64,000 nucleotides of DNA from Nautilus pompilius (lineage: Eukaryota > Mollusca > Cephalopoda > Nautilida > Nautilidae): contig JACATO010001004.1 of NCBI GenBank assembly GCA_018389105.1, forward strand, positions 60,001-124,000, in the 5' to 3' direction. Both the position numbers and the translations under genes were made by a program. Shown in pieces: positions 11,972 to 25,173 of the stretch (the stretch's first letter is position 1; each line of letters starts with the position of its first letter). Under the pieces are notes generated by a model that was given only the letters and a program-made list of their open reading frames with translations, did no database searches and was not told where the DNA came from.

Positions 11972-14529
11972 CCGCCGCCCCTTTCTCCCTATTCTCACCC
12001 ACAAATCTCCTTTTAAGTGTGGGAAGTCGCAGAGCAGGCGATTCGGCTTCCTTAATACCAAACGGCTGAGACATCGTCCCGCCCCCCTAAACACCAGCAC
12101 CCCTTGTCTCCTCTCCCGCTTGCGGCAGCTCGGAGCGCGCGCGCGATGGTTAACCACTAGGCGGCCAGAGGAAAGAAACGAAGAACCTGTCAAGAACCCC
12201 GCCTCCGATAGACGTCGCACCGCTGGGCACATGCGGGCCCCAGTGTTACCACCAATAGGGCCGGCTCCGCTCTTACCAACCTAATCGTCGACGTCGCCTT
12301 GGTCTCTAGCGGAGCGGTACAGATGACGTTCGAACTCTCTCCCCCAAAACCAACAGCAAGGTGCGCGCTGCTATGCTACTGACAACGGAACTGTCGGCCT
12401 CCCTTCTTCCCTTCTAAAACCGGAGTAAAGCCCCGCTTCTAAGTTCTACGGTAATCTGGCGGTCTCAATTTTCTTAGACTCCTTTTAACGGATCGTTATT
12501 TATTTCACTGTTTAGCGCCACCCCACCACCCCCCCATGTACCTGATAAACGGTAGACTATTCCACCATCGGCTGTCGGGGTGTATAGATAAAAAACACAA
12601 AAACTGCTAAAACGTCAGCGTTGTGCGAGACTGGGATGGGAGAGGAAAAGACGGAAAACGTCACCGTAGTCTGCGATGACGCCCGTTCCCAGAATGTCTT
12701 CCGGCAGCATTATGCCCCGTGGCACTGTATCGGCCGTGATCGAACTTCTCGATACCAGTGGTCGAACACCGTTTGACAATAAGAAAAGACCCGCGATCTT
12801 CCCCAGTTGTTCCTGCACACCCTCTCCTTCATCTTAACGCTCGATGATATTAGACGCCGTGACACCCATGGCTGATTATTTTTAATTGGATTTTTTAATT
12901 TGATAATGAAAATACCGTTTTAAAGTCGCCCTTTTTTTTTTGAAAATTCTTCCCTGCTTAACATCCTTTTCTCCCTGCGAAAGTTCCAACCGTTCTGTTA
13001 GCTCAGGGCGGGAAGCGGAAGGCTGGGAGATGGAGAGAGAGCAGTCCCGTGATGTATGGTGTCGTTCGGACCGCGCTCGGCCTGACCAACCCAGAGAAGC
13101 TATAAGAAATTAGCCGGGAAAACCTTGCAGAAATGACACAGTCATGGACAATCTGGGGCTGGGCGCCAACTCGCTACCATCAAACCTATCGGCCACGACA
13201 AGCCAGGGGTACCTCGCCATTAATGCGGCGCGACAACGCCCCCAGATAAGGCCCAACTGAGACAGCGATACCGGTCTCCGAAGCGTGGATGGGCCGGTCG
13301 CTGCCTCGTGACAGTCTGCCCCCCGTTAAAACGAAAGTAGAAGGATCGAAATCTAGGCTGTTCTCCCAATGGCGCTGCTCGCGTGACTAGTTCCAGCAGC
13401 GGGAACACCGGTCGGCGGTCGGAGAGTCTACGTGTAGCGTTTAGACAGGCGATACTCAACGTCAGTTGTGTTCCGTGGCATAAATTCGCCAATGCACTTT
13501 AACTCGTCGAACGGACCGGAGTTCGGGGCTTCACAACTGTCGAGCAGTCAGTCAGTCCTGCTGTTTCAAAGTGCGGCTGTCCGCCTACCGATACGCTTTA
13601 CTGCTCGAGAAATCCAGCCAGCCCCGGCTCGAGGGTTCCTCCTTCTAAGCCCTGTCCTGGTGTATTTGCTTCATGATTTCCCCACTTGCGTGTGCGAGCG
13701 CACGGATTGGTGAGGCTTAACGCTTTGATTACGCTACTTAGAATATGATTAGGACCGCCGACACGTGATGCCAGCGTGGTACATGAGGCTCAGCAAGATT
13801 TAATGACGTCACTGGGTGCGTGGAACATTTCAGACGAATTTTAGTTTGCATTTATGGAATTATATATTTGGAAATAGCTAACGTCTGTGCGTGAAACTGA
13901 TGTTGTTTGACGGCTTACCACAGAACCACGACTGGAGCATGCGGAGGGAGAAAGAGAGATCGCGTCTAAGGTCGGCGATCGCGTCCCGAGGATGGCGGAC
14001 CGTGTCCACGTGTCCCGCTATAAGTTCAGCCATTACGTATAAAGATATCTGGCTTCTGTCCGTCTCTAATGGCTGCCCGTGTAGAGGGGCCGGAAACGAT
14101 AAATCGCAAAGGAACGTAGTTGGGAGGAGGGAGGAAGAGAAAGAAACGCAAAATCATTTAAATTGTACATTTAAAATGTTTCTCGTGGAACTAATCCATT
14201 CCAAGATTATTTGGTAAATTCTACCCAGGTGATGTTACACGGTCGGTGCAACCTTTCGCCATAACTGTCTCAGAGATTTACCGTCTGTTACAGGCCAGAG
14301 CATGTCGACAGTTTGAAGAATTCATCCATGTCTGTTCTTAAATACCTACAGTACTGGAAATGATTATGCAAGTATACGCAGGATATGTACGAATAATGAG
14401 TAATCGCAACTGAGAAGTGTATATAACACAGCGCATTATTACAGAAAACGCAAAACGAATTAAATACGTTGTACAGAACATTAGTATTTGGTACCCGAGT
14501 CCATTGTTTTGTACAGACTATGACACTTT
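11971..14529. other. Non-coding stretch, CpG-rich at 12.0-12.5 and 13.2-13.7 kb
   Basis: No gene recognised. It contains GC- and CpG-rich segments, a T-run at about 12930 and an isolated CRE palindrome at 13804-13811. Frames of 90-108 codons (13220-13492 and 13891-14217) show no domain and poor support. Confidence 0.5.
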
Positions 14530-15410
14530 GTTTTCATGCTTCCCCCAAAGGTTATCGATGCATGGCTTTGGAATGTTGGTCCAAATATCTTTTAGCACTT
14601 TCCACAGTTCATCCAAGATGTTTTGTTACTGTTTGACTTACGTAATAACCACATAACCCCATATAACCTCAGAAATATCCATGTAGGCCAAACGCGTCTA
14701 TATGAGTGTTCCACCAACCTCTTCGTGTTTCAGATAGTGTTTCTCCACTTCGGCTGCGTGCTCGGGGCCGCTGTCATGTTGGAAGGTAAATCTCGGCCAT
14801 CCTGAGAGAAAGGCGTGATGGATGGAAAAAAAAACAACCTGCCTGTACTTGTCAGCAGTCAATATGCATTCGACACTTTTGTATTTCGCTGTACACTGAC
14901 CATTATACAACTCTCCTGTTTTCCTTTCAACAAACAGTCGCTGATTATTTCCACGCAGTTCCAACTTTGACTCATCTGTAAGGAGCACCTTCTTCCGGGT
15001 TCAGTCATCCAACTGATTTATTTCAGCTGCCCCCTTTAGCCTGGTCTTTTAGTTGCGTCTTCTCAACAAAGGTTTTCCGGCAGCTGCACACCCACCGAGA
15101 CCACTCCGAGTCAATGTGAATCTTGCTGTTCTTGAAGGGGCGCTAGCACTCGTACTCGCAGCTCAGTCATTCACAAGATCTGGTGGTCTCAACTTTGGAA
15201 AGTTTAGGCTTTTTTTCTCAGCTACGTCTGTCGCCAACAGAGCCAGTTTCGTGTATCCTCCTCAGAGTCGTGCCTGCAGTTCCTTCTGATACATGGAATC
15301 GATCTGCAACATCCTGCCACACGGAGCAGCAGCCCTCACTAGCTAAGACTCGGATTTCTATACGCTGTCGTGTGATATTTCCTTCCCAAAAGCCATAATA
15401 TTCACCACAC
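14530..15410 (-). pseudogene. Tc1-like transposase relic (IS630/Tc1 superfamily)
   Basis: The minus strand encodes a decayed Tc1-type transposase running right to left. An N-terminal helix-turn-helix region lies at about 15230-15390 (WQDVADRFHVSEGTA, then RRIHETGSVGDRR). The catalytic start LLTDESKLELRGNNQR is near 14950-14990, and the second catalytic block FQHDSGPEHAAEVEKHYL lies at about 14720-14780 (family pattern D-N-x-P-x-H). The C-terminal block LDELWKVLKDIWTNIPKP is at about 14560-14620. At least two frame changes and several stops break it. The 96-codon frame at 14698-14988 is the best preserved part. I could not identify terminal inverted repeats with confidence. An active enzyme would be about 340 aa and catalyse cut-and-paste at TA sites. 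Confidence 0.85.
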
Positions 15411-16386
15411 TACACAGATATCACTGCCTATAGCTTCATAGTCCTTCTGCGGGCGTCGCACATCCGGTCTGCTAGAACGACAACCAATCAGCTACTACAT
15501 CAACACGTGACTGCCCTGCGGACCATTTTGTCTTTACACGAGATGATTCTACCCCGCGCTATTTTCATTTTATATATTTCCATAATTATTTTCGATACTG
15601 TATTTGGAGAACTGTTTGGCAGTGTAAGAATCCACCAATATTTATCTACTCGTGGGTGAGAGTCGCAGTGATAAATATTAATAATAAACACCTCTGAAAA
15701 TTGAGGTCCTGTGCAAGCCAGCCGGCCTTCGACCGAGCTGTTTATAGCCATTCTGAACGTGGCGACAAGTCCTAAAATGGCCTATCTCCTTGGTGTTTGA
15801 TGCTGCTAACTGCGGCAAGTGTCGGCCCCTGTAAATATTACCGAGATAAATCGCCTGTATGATGTCCAAAAAGTTAACGTTAATATAAACGAAACAACAC
15901 CAACAACAAACCCGAGGTGATTCGCAATAATAATTAATGGAAGTTATGAGTTGTTGAATAGACGCTGTTCTGCCGTTGTTGCCAAGTGATGGCGCTGTTA
16001 CTGTTCCTATCACCACGTTATCACGTGACAACGTTTTATGATTGTATCTTTTCGATGCTTTGATTCTAGACTATTGAGCATCCATTTTTAAGTTGACCAT
16101 TTCTGTTCGTTTTGTTTACAAAAGATTAGCTCTCTCAATTTTTTTTTTTTATATTTTACCCTAAAGGAGCACTTCTTGTTGGCGTTACTGGCTTTCTCCT
16201 TCAAACATTTACAGCGGTTTTTTCTTTTTAAAAAAAAACAACAGAAAACCAATTTTTGTGTAAAAATATTTATTATTGTCGACCTTTATTTGCGTACAGA
16301 AGTCACGTGATATTACGGAAAGTGCGGTGAGTAAACGGTGGCAGGGTGGGCTACATTCTCTGAGTACCCACCGACTAGGTAGAAAA
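15411..16386. other. Non-coding stretch, no feature recognised
   Basis: AT-rich in its second half, with T- and A-runs at about 16140 and 16230. The 83- and 117-codon minus-strand frames at 15500-16031 have no recognisable motif. Confidence 0.55.
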
Positions 16387-16474
16387 CAGAGAGAGAGAGA
16401 TAGAGATATGACCTTAGTATAGAGAGTGAGAGAGATATGACGTCAGTAAACAGAGAGAGAGAGATGACCTCAGT

Positions 16475-16513
<39 letters not shown>

Positions 16514-17041
16514 TGACCTTAGTATAGAGAGTGAGAGAGATATGACGTCAGTAAACAGAGAGAGAGAGAGATGACCTTAGTATAGAGAGTGAGAGAGATA
16601 TGACATCAGTAAACAGAGAGAGAGAGAGAGAGAGAGATGACCTTAGTATAGAGAGTGAGAGAGATATGACGTCAGTAAACAGAGAGAGAGAGATGACCTT
16701 AGTATAGAGAGTGAGAGATATGACCTTAGTATAGAGAGTGAGAGAGATATGACGTCAGTAAACAGAGAGAGAGAGATGACCTTAGTATAGAGAGTGAGAG
16801 AGATATGACGTCAGTAAACACAGAGAGAGAGAGAGAGATGACCTTAGTATGGAGAGTGAGAGAGATATGACGTTAGTAAACAGAGAGAGAGAGAGATGAC
16901 CTTAGTATAGAGAGTGAGAGAGATATAACGTCAGTAAACAGAGAGAGAGAGATATGACGTCAGTAAACAGAGAGAGAGAGATATGACCTCAGTAAAGAGA
17001 GTGAGAGAGATATAACGTCAGTAAACAGAGAGAGAGAGAGA
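16387..17041. repeat. GA-rich compound minisatellite alternating two cores, one with a CRE
   Basis: Two cores mostly alternate within GA tracts: ATATGACGTCAGTAAACAG (with the TGACGTCA palindrome) and ATGACCTTAGTATAGAGAGT (without it). The composite period is about 60-80 bp and varies with GA-tract length. Variants of the first core include TATAACGTCAG, GACATCAG and GACGTTAG. The core differs from the 2.4-kb array after the palindrome (GTAAAC instead of GTTACAG), so this is a related but distinct sub-family. Confidence 0.94.
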
Positions 17042-19921
17042 ACATTTACATATTTGCGCGGTCACGTGCACCGAACCCATGCGGTCAATGCGAGGCTATG
17101 AGTGGCGTCCGACTGTTTCAGCAACAAACGCAAAGCTGGCCGGTCTTCTCCGCATCCTGTCGTGTCGGTCATGCAACGACGGGAGCGGCAGCTCTGGTCG
17201 CACGCATAACAGACCAAGGCTGAGCCGTTCTTGCGAATCTAACAGAAATGGAAAGCGCTACCGCCGGTAACTGTTCTTAAAGAGAGTCTTCGAGAAACAC
17301 CTCAAACTTCGGCTCTGACTTGCAAATCCTTAGAGAATCACGTCCTTCACACCGGTTTTACGAAAGTCACTAAACGTTTCGGCTGAGAAATAAGATGTTG
17401 GGCTGGATTACGGTAAAAGGGCGTGCAAATGGAATCGACTGTTGTCAGGAGACGATTCCACGGCAGTGACATTTGTTTTCCTACATTGCAACAGCCGTCT
17501 AAATTAGAGAAAATCTCCAACACCGAAAGAGATTTCTCCTGTCTCCCTTCGTCAACGGTGCCCGCTGTGGACTTCACTATTGGCGGTTCCTTTTTCAATA
17601 TTAATGTCGCTCGTTTAGTGAGTGGTCAGCCAGTCCCCTTGTGCAGCCATTGCCCCATCCGACGAGCATCTTGCATGCATCCTTTCTCGCGTAACCGTTA
17701 CGATTATCCTTTGTCGGTAATTCTTGGTCACCGGATAAATAAATTAAAATAGAAATGACATTAGTGAATGGCGATCTGTGAGCTGTCTGTCTCTCCCGCC
17801 CAGACTGGAAACTACTCTCGCCTAATGAGTCCTCCTCATTTCCACCTGTCCGCCGCCAGACAGACTTCCTGTCCCTTACGACGCGCAATTACGGCTAAAA
17901 ATTCTCCAGCCCAGGAAACTCTTGCTGTTTCAGAGGGATCACTCACTCATCCGTTTATTTATTTCGATTTTTTCCCCCTCTCTTTTAAAAAGGGAGATAC
18001 TTGTTAATAGTTAGGAGGGACCGAAAATAAATGGCTAAAATAAGCGCAGGAATACAAGCTGTTTCTGTCTGACCGAAGTTTGAGAAATCACTCCGCTATA
18101 AGAAAGAGAGACTTTGTACAGCTGCCACCATTCGGGGTATAAAAAAACAACAACAAACAAGCAACTCTTTTGTCTTTTTAAAAATATAAATCTATTACGT
18201 GACACGTGACACCTAAAGTATACTCACTTTCAAGCCTCTCTTTATGTCTTTATTGCACTGCTGCCGACATATTCAAGACGCCAGACACCAAACAACAATC
18301 AGGAATAAACCGAAGCCAGGTTTTGATCTGATGAAAGAACGGGGATTATATTCAGTTAAACAGTGTCTTCTGTTCGCTGGGATCTCTGATGAAGAGAACC
18401 TCTCTCTCTCTCTGCCCCCTCCCCCATCTGATCTGGCTCAGAGATGTACTCAACAACCCTATGTAACTACTACATCCCTGGCTGCGCTATTAACATGCCT
18501 CTATGGGCAGATCGCTCAATCTATCTCTACCTCATCCTTAATGAGAGCCAGAAACAACCGTTATTTGTCTTTACGCGAGAGGAATAATAGGAGATCCATA
18601 ATCTCGTATATTTGAAAAGCAGTAAATTTCATGCGAAGATGACCTTTATGTTCTTCACGTTAGTCCCGTTCGGTAAACGAACTGCTTGGTTTTGTAATGA
18701 GTAAGGCTGACTATTGTTTGTTCATACTACCTGACCGATACATTTCAGATATCCGCTCTGAACCAAGCTTTTTTTTTTTAGATTCCTTTAGTCTGCGAAA
18801 TGGCCCCTGGTTTTATTTGATCTATCATCTGATATAATTTCAGAATACATCTAAATTTGAACTGAAGATTATTTACTTCCTGAAACTGCCATTTCGATGT
18901 CTTCTGAAAAGACGCGAATGGTGTCAACAAGATGGAGGGAGGGAGCGGGCGTCCACACAACACAGATAATGTCTCCAGTTACCTCCCTTCCAGACTTGGT
19001 GCGAGAGTAATCTCAAACCCTTTCTTGCAGGCTTCAACAAAAGCCTCTTCCGGCCTCCGACAGTTCGGACCTTAATCTGTGCAACTTCTTATGGGAGTAG
19101 GCACTTTAAGGAGCAAGTCTACAAGATGGCCCCCCCAGGACGATAGATAACGATTCGAGATTAGCCGAGACACTCTGGGAAAAGTTATGAACGATAGTGT
19201 GCACGGGTCCTTACATAACTATACACTTTCCCCCCGTATAGTGGCACGCACCAGTATTAAGTATGGACCATTCATAGTCCGATGGTGACATCTGTAGAAA
19301 ACCATGGCCTTTTTCATCCGAAACACTCGGTACTTTCTAATTTACAGACGGATTCTGATCACTTGAGATTTGCTTCCATTAAGAGTTCTCGAATTTTCGC
19401 CTGTCGTTTGTTGTTGATCTTCAAAAGAGGAGAGTTCTAAAACCACGGCATTAATCTAATAGACTGAAAGTTCAGATAATCAGTCTTTCAATTGATAAAG
19501 TTTATCATAAACCTCTCCAGCCTTACGTTCGCAAAGTTTTTGCCAGCCATCAGGAACTGTTCAAGATCCGATGTGTTATTACCTTATACTAAACAGATCG
19601 GGCTTTTGATCTGCAGACCCATTTAATATCATTGCAGACATCTGAATTTCTTCTATCGAAATTGATATTCTGATCGATGGCACACTGATGTCGAACTTGA
19701 AAGCGTCCAAAGAAACGCTTCCAAGTACCAACGGGTCGCACTGCTGGCGAGTCATCATCTTTGGAACGGTCACCAACCTTTAAGTGGAAAATCTTTCTTA
19801 TGTCACGATCCGGTGCATATCTCGGATACTGGCATCTGTGAGCGAACATGGCGATGATTATCCGAAAGTCATTCGGGATTACCCATCTTTCCCTCCTTCG
19901 GTTACCAGACGTTCAGCACAT
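17042..19921. other. Non-coding stretch, no gene supported
   Basis: Mixed sequence. Frames of 60-123 codons (for example 17423-17752 and 18244-18615) overlap opposite-strand frames and have no domain. Small items are a short CT run at about 18402-18413 and a T-run at about 18769. Confidence 0.5.
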
Positions 19922-19922
19922 T

Positions 19923-20011
<89 letters not shown>

Positions 20012-20321
20012 CATCTCTCTCTCTCTCTGTGTGTAACTGACGTCATTCTCTCTCTGTAACTGACATCATTCTCTCTCTGTGTAAGTGACGTCATTCTCTT
20101 GCTCTCTGTAACTGACGTCATCTCTCTCTCTCTCACTCTCTCCATCTCTCCCCATCTCTCTCTCTCTCTGTGTAACTGACGTCATCTCTCTCTCTCTGTA
20201 ACTGACATCATTCTCTCTCTCTGTGTAATTGACGTCATTCTCTCTCTCTCTCTGTAACTGATGTCATCACTCTGTACTGATGTCATCTCTCTCTGTACTG
20301 ACTTAACCTCTCCGTACTGAC

Positions 20322-20363
<42 letters not shown>

Positions 20364-20406
20364 CCGATGTCATCCCTCTGTGCACTGACGTCATCTCTCT
20401 CGTTCT
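19922..20406. repeat. CT-rich minisatellite, inverted relative of the 2.4-kb CRE array
   Basis: It begins as nearly pure CT (19922-20027) and continues with units such as CTCTGTAACTGACGTCATTC. The reverse complement GAATGACGTCAGTTACAGAG is the same unit as in the 2401-3168 array, so the two arrays are one family in opposite orientation about 17 kb apart. Variants include TGACATCA, TGATGTCA, AATTGACGTCA and, towards the end, GTACTGATGTCATCTCTC, which matches the array near 52 kb. Confidence 0.95.
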
Positions 20407-21805
20407 CAATTAATGGAGTTTCTCTGCGGGCTGGCAGATCTATTAAAGGAGGAAAAAATTCATTTGAGGAAAATCAATTAAAATTGTTTGTATAAAAGCA
20501 AAATCGAATAGGAGCTGTGCTGGATCACGTCGTTTAGCCATTTTGCCAGGCGTAAAATGAAAATATGGTCTACCGCACGGTCAATTTATAGAAGTTATAA
20601 GATTCATCGGAGCTCAAATATTTGCTAATAAGATACATTATTTTAACAATCTGTAATATCTCTTCCTACTTCGTGTTCCCTCTTTACTGACAACAGCAGT
20701 AACATTCCACAGCGTTGCTTTGTTATCACAATTTTTAAACGACAAATATTCAACTGATAGCTGGCAGCTGTAACGTACGACAATATCTACATGGGAGATA
20801 ACTCTGGTAGAGGAGCGTCGTCGTGTGACGGTCTTCCACTAGAGAGCGTTGCCTGCTCGGCACCACAATGTGACTCCGGCACCTCTTCGGACTTCGGCAG
20901 GGGAAATCCCTACCAGAAGCGTTCGTCTGTTATCTCGGCCATTAATACAGGAGCGATGCCATTTTTAGCGCCACCCAGGTCTGTGATATTATCTACAGCA
21001 GTTCTCGCCACGATTGTTCCGACTTTGGTTTCTTCGGTCTTTGTTTAGTCTGGATAGCAATTAGCCGAAGAAATAAAGGTAATAAAAAAGGGGGGTAGAA
21101 CAAGAACAGCAGTTTCCAAGAGGTCGACGGAATTCTGTTTACCGCAGTCGCTATAGTGAGCGTAAATCAACATTATCGAGAGAAACCTGAACCCCCGGTT
21201 TGTTTGCCTGCCGTTTCTAAAGAGGACCCGCTACAAGAAGAATTAGCTGACAGTCTCTGCTGTATTCTGTTTTCTCTCTTCTCAACGGCTGGGGGTGGGT
21301 GTTAGGGTTAGGTAAAAATATACACCCAAAAGAAGCTTGCTGTCTGTTACCTGGCTCAGCGGGGCGGGGGGAAAACCGGAGCCTAGGTAAAAGCGATTAG
21401 GGGCCTGAAATTCTTGCTTGGACTTCTACCGTGGTATCGGCGTTCGGTTCACGAAGTTAAGCGAGGCACAGGACGGGTGGCGTCCATCTCTATTTACGCA
21501 AGAGCACGAAAGGGTTACATCTAGGGATGTGAAATGCCAGCTACCATCTTCATCAGTCTGCTGAGTGCTGCTTAAATAATCTATGCCAACCCCTCCTGCT
21601 AATAATCAGCTTGGCATCGACGTATTAACATTACTAAGCAATACACGTGACCCACACGTCAACGTTACGTAAACCGTAACCTACAGGTCATTAATTACTA
21701 GTTTATCGATTCTCATTAACCAAAAACAGATAAATCATAGAAAAGTTAATTTGTTTTTTTTCTTTTTTTTTTTAAAAAAAAAGTCCATTTTGAATAATTT
21801 GCGCA
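20407..21805. other. Non-coding stretch, no gene supported
   Basis: An 85-codon plus-strand frame at 20791-21048 is in-frame and GC-balanced but has no recognisable domain. A short telomere-like GTTAGGGTTAGG occurs at about 21301-21312, too short to mean much. T- and A-runs lie at about 21752-21783. Confidence 0.5.
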
Positions 21806-22147
21806 GTCGGAGTGTACATAGTTAACCTTCCGTATACCACGTTAGTTCTTACCTCCCCTTTACCTCCTCTCCTGTCGGGGTGTACATAGTTAACCTTCCG
21901 TATACCACGTTAGTTCTTACCTCCCCTTTACCTCCTCTCCTGTCGGGGTGTACATAGTTAACCTTCCGTATACCACGTTAGTTCTTACCTCCCCTTTACC
22001 TCCTCTCCTGTCGGAGTGTACATAGTTAACCTTCCGTATACCACGTTAGTTCTTACCTCCCCTTTACCTCCTCTCCTGTCGGGGTGTACATAGTTAACCT
22101 TCCGTATACCACGTTAGTTCTTACCTCCCCTTTACCTCCTGTCCTGG
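21806..22147. repeat. 68-bp tandem repeat, five copies
   Basis: Five head-to-tail copies of a 68-bp unit start at GTGTACATAGTTAACC (21812, 21880, 21948, 22016 and 22084). Copies are almost identical, differing mainly at GTCGGAG versus GTCGGGG and in the last unit (CCTGTCCTGGCGG). The exact 68-bp spacing and near identity point to recent amplification. The unit length is not a multiple of three, so it is not a coding repeat. Confidence 0.97.
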
Positions 22148-23290
22148 CGGCTCGACCTGTATTGACTAACAAAATCTTGAAGGGCAGTGAGTTGCGGATA
22201 GAAGAGTTCGAAATAATTAGGGGTGCTGTGGACCGGAAAATGAAAAGCAGTAAAATTGGGCAAACTGAAAGTAAGCTAAACCTTGCTGAACGATGGAGAC
22301 TGACGGTAAACGGACAATAATCTGATCTGGAGGAGTCTAACGGAGCGTCTCCCCGTGGCCTCGAATTCACGCCATAGACAATAAGGACGAGACAACAAAA
22401 AAAACAACACACTTGAGATGGTCTCAGAAACTCGACAAAAATTAAATAAATAGAGGGTTACACGTAAACGGTGTACAAAGAAGAGTTAATCTAACCTCCA
22501 TCGAATCGCTGGAAACCTCAAATTATTTGATGCTCTTAAAGAAGCGGTAAATTGAAAGTAATGTATTCTGTTCGGTTTTGTATGACGGGAATGAATGATT
22601 TTACTTTAAAAAAAAAAAAAAAGGAAAGCTGAGAGATGCCATCCAAAAGAAGGAATAACAATTAACATTATTAATCATTAAGAAAACCTAGCTAATTTGT
22701 TAATTATAAATGATTTAAAGAACAATAGGAAAAGGAATTTTTCTTTTTTATTTTTGAAAATGCTTCTTAACTTTCGTGCGATTAATTTCACTTTACAGAC
22801 CAGGAGGCAAAGAGTCAAAGAAAGAACTCTGTCACGAGCGTGGCGGCGCCTGCGATCGCAATGGCGTGGGTGGGAGGGGCTACCTGAAAACGGGAATTAC
22901 TACCGTGGAAATTAATGCATTCGGGACCTCGTACGAATTTGAGACCAGCGAGCGAAAGGTTCATTCCCTTTAGTCAATCGGCCTCTTGGTAAGGCGGCGG
23001 CCTGGTACGGCTGGTATAGGCTTTTTCCTTCTCTTTCCCCTCTTTCCTCCCAATGTATCCAATTTATTCCATCAACCACTGATCCGCTGGCAAGAGGCCG
23101 ACCTGCGACCCCCGCTCCAGGTTTGGTCTGTTTTATAATGGCGTCGTCTGGAGGAAGGCCGGAAACCTTGGTTCATCAATGGGTTGCGTGGGAGGGGAGC
23201 TTTATGGCTGCGCACCAAGTCGGGGTGAGACTTTCTGTCGTCAGGCAGTAGTTTAGGGATAAAGTGGCGCCGCTTTCGTATAACCGAACG
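22148..23290. other. Non-coding stretch, no feature recognised
   Basis: It contains an A-run at about 22609-22622 and an AT-rich segment to 22780. A 119-codon minus-strand frame (22053-22412) starts in unique DNA and runs into the 68-bp repeat, with no domain seen. Confidence 0.5.
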
Positions 23291-23348
23291 AGAGGAGAGG
23301 GAGAGAGAGAGAGAGGAAGATTTTGGGATGAAGAGAGAGATGAAGAGA

Positions 23349-23379
<31 letters not shown>

Positions 23380-23505
23380 GAGAGAGAGGAGAGAGAGGAG
23401 AGGGAGAGAGAGAGATTTAGGGATGAAAGAGAGAGATGAAGAGAGAGAGGGAGAGAGAGAGAGAGAGTGAGAGAGAGATTTAGGGATGAAGAGAGAGAGG
23501 GCGAG

Positions 23506-23541
<36 letters not shown>

Positions 23542-23669
23542 GAGGGAGAGAGAGAGAGAGATGATGACAGATGACGTCAGTACGACGGAGAGAGATGGAA
23601 AGAGAGATGGCGGAGAGAGAGAGAGAGATTTAGGGATGAAGAGAGAGATGAGAGAGAGAGAGAGAGAGG
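23291..23669. repeat. GA-rich microsatellite with GATTTAGGGATGAAGAG blocks
   Basis: GA tracts with a recurrent block GATTTAGGGATGAAGAG at about 23414, 23477 and 23627, and a variant GATTTTGGGATGAAG at 23319. One unit near 23572 contains TGACGTCAGTACGAC, so the CRE palindrome occurs here once. Confidence 0.93.
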
Positions 23670-25160
23670 CGGTTGGAATCTGCTGACGGAAGGTAAGCGA
23701 GAGACGGGGATGGATGCCTTTAACGCGAATCCTCTCTCAGGTAGGACTTGCGCAGCCGACAGTTTTTATCCCTCTCATATGTACAGACGGACCCGTTCAT
23801 TACTAACGGCGCTGCGTCTACTCTCGCCAGGTGTCTCCCTTAGTTACGTCAGCGTACAACAGACGGCGCAGATATCGGCGATCTAGATCTAGACGAAACC
23901 ATATTAAATTTCCATTGCGCATGAAAATTCCGCCGACTGGTGATGACGACCGTGTCCCTGGTATCAGGGCCAGCAGCAGCAGCCGGCCCCGGCTTCGCCT
24001 TTCCCGTGAAGGAACGTCTGACATATATCAATCGGTGCGTCTGCGCGCCGAGTGGCTTCCGGCTATGCTGGAGCTATTAGATTGAAATAGATAAGCGGAT
24101 GAAACAGTCATGATAATCTGAGAGACAGTATTTGTCTTCTGATTTATTTTAGGTTTATCACACTTATCTAGTTATCTTGGGAAACTCGCTAAGAAATGTC
24201 AGCGAACAGGGAATAAAAGATTTAAATATAAATGAATAGATTGATAATCGTGTAAAACGAATATGAGAGCCTCAAGCGGTGTTAGGCCTCAGGTTTCCGC
24301 TTACACTTTTCTTCCGGTTTTTAAATCCAAGGTACTTCACACCTACCGAGTTACCGCTGGTGCGGTGTCCTTGTCACCGTATAGAGATGATTCCTATGCG
24401 AAACTCGAAACACACAGCTACACTCACGCACACGCACTCGCACACACGAACGATCAAAGTAAGACCGCCACTACCTCTGAGCCCCGGTGACTGAGTTAAA
24501 ATTCTAATTGACAACCCCGCTTCTAGGGTGTTTCCCGAAACGGAAGTCATTTAAAAACTCGGCAAGGTTCTGCATTCAGTCGGCAGGTCGTTCGTTATCC
24601 ACCCCCGAGACCGGAGAGTGGGCAAGTTTCCATTACCGCACCGTGTCGTCTTCAGTGGCAGCCGTAAAAGAGAAACCAAAAGGACCATCTTTGCTTAATA
24701 ATTAACTTGACGTTTAATGCCTGCCGTGTTTGACGGCCTGTAAAGCAGAGAAACCCAACTGCCAGGCTTCGGGAATAGCACCGTCTGACAGCAGTAACTG
24801 TGGCGCCACGTTGGTGACCGCAGGGGGACTATGCTATTTTTAGCGGCAGTCTTCTCGAGTCATCGTAATTAATATCTTATAAATTAGGTAACAACTGGAA
24901 AAATCTGTATTTAATTAGAAATAATTTAAGGGTCAGAACAACTACAGTCAGTGTTGACTTCTCTAAGTTTTATTACTATGAGACTAATTTTGGTGAAGGA
25001 ATTACTCTAAAGAGCGAATCACTTCTAGACGAGAAACATTTGTGAGCAGAAAAATCTATCTATGACGTCACCGACCTTCTGACATCCAATGACCGAGAAT
25101 GAGCATGCGCGCCCTTTACTTCCGTTACTTTTAATGCGCACAGATTGGCTCTCCATTCTG
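23670..25160. other. Non-coding stretch, no gene supported
   Basis: Frames of 60-84 codons at 23.8-24.1 kb lie on both strands over the same CpG-rich DNA. A short CA-rich tract lies at about 24412-24450. An isolated CRE palindrome is at 25063-25070. Confidence 0.5.
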
Positions 25161-25173
25161 TTATAGCATTTTG

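Noticed and set aside
21301-21312. Interstitial telomere repeat (GTTAGGGTTAGG)
   Set aside because: Only two units; expected by chance at this scale.
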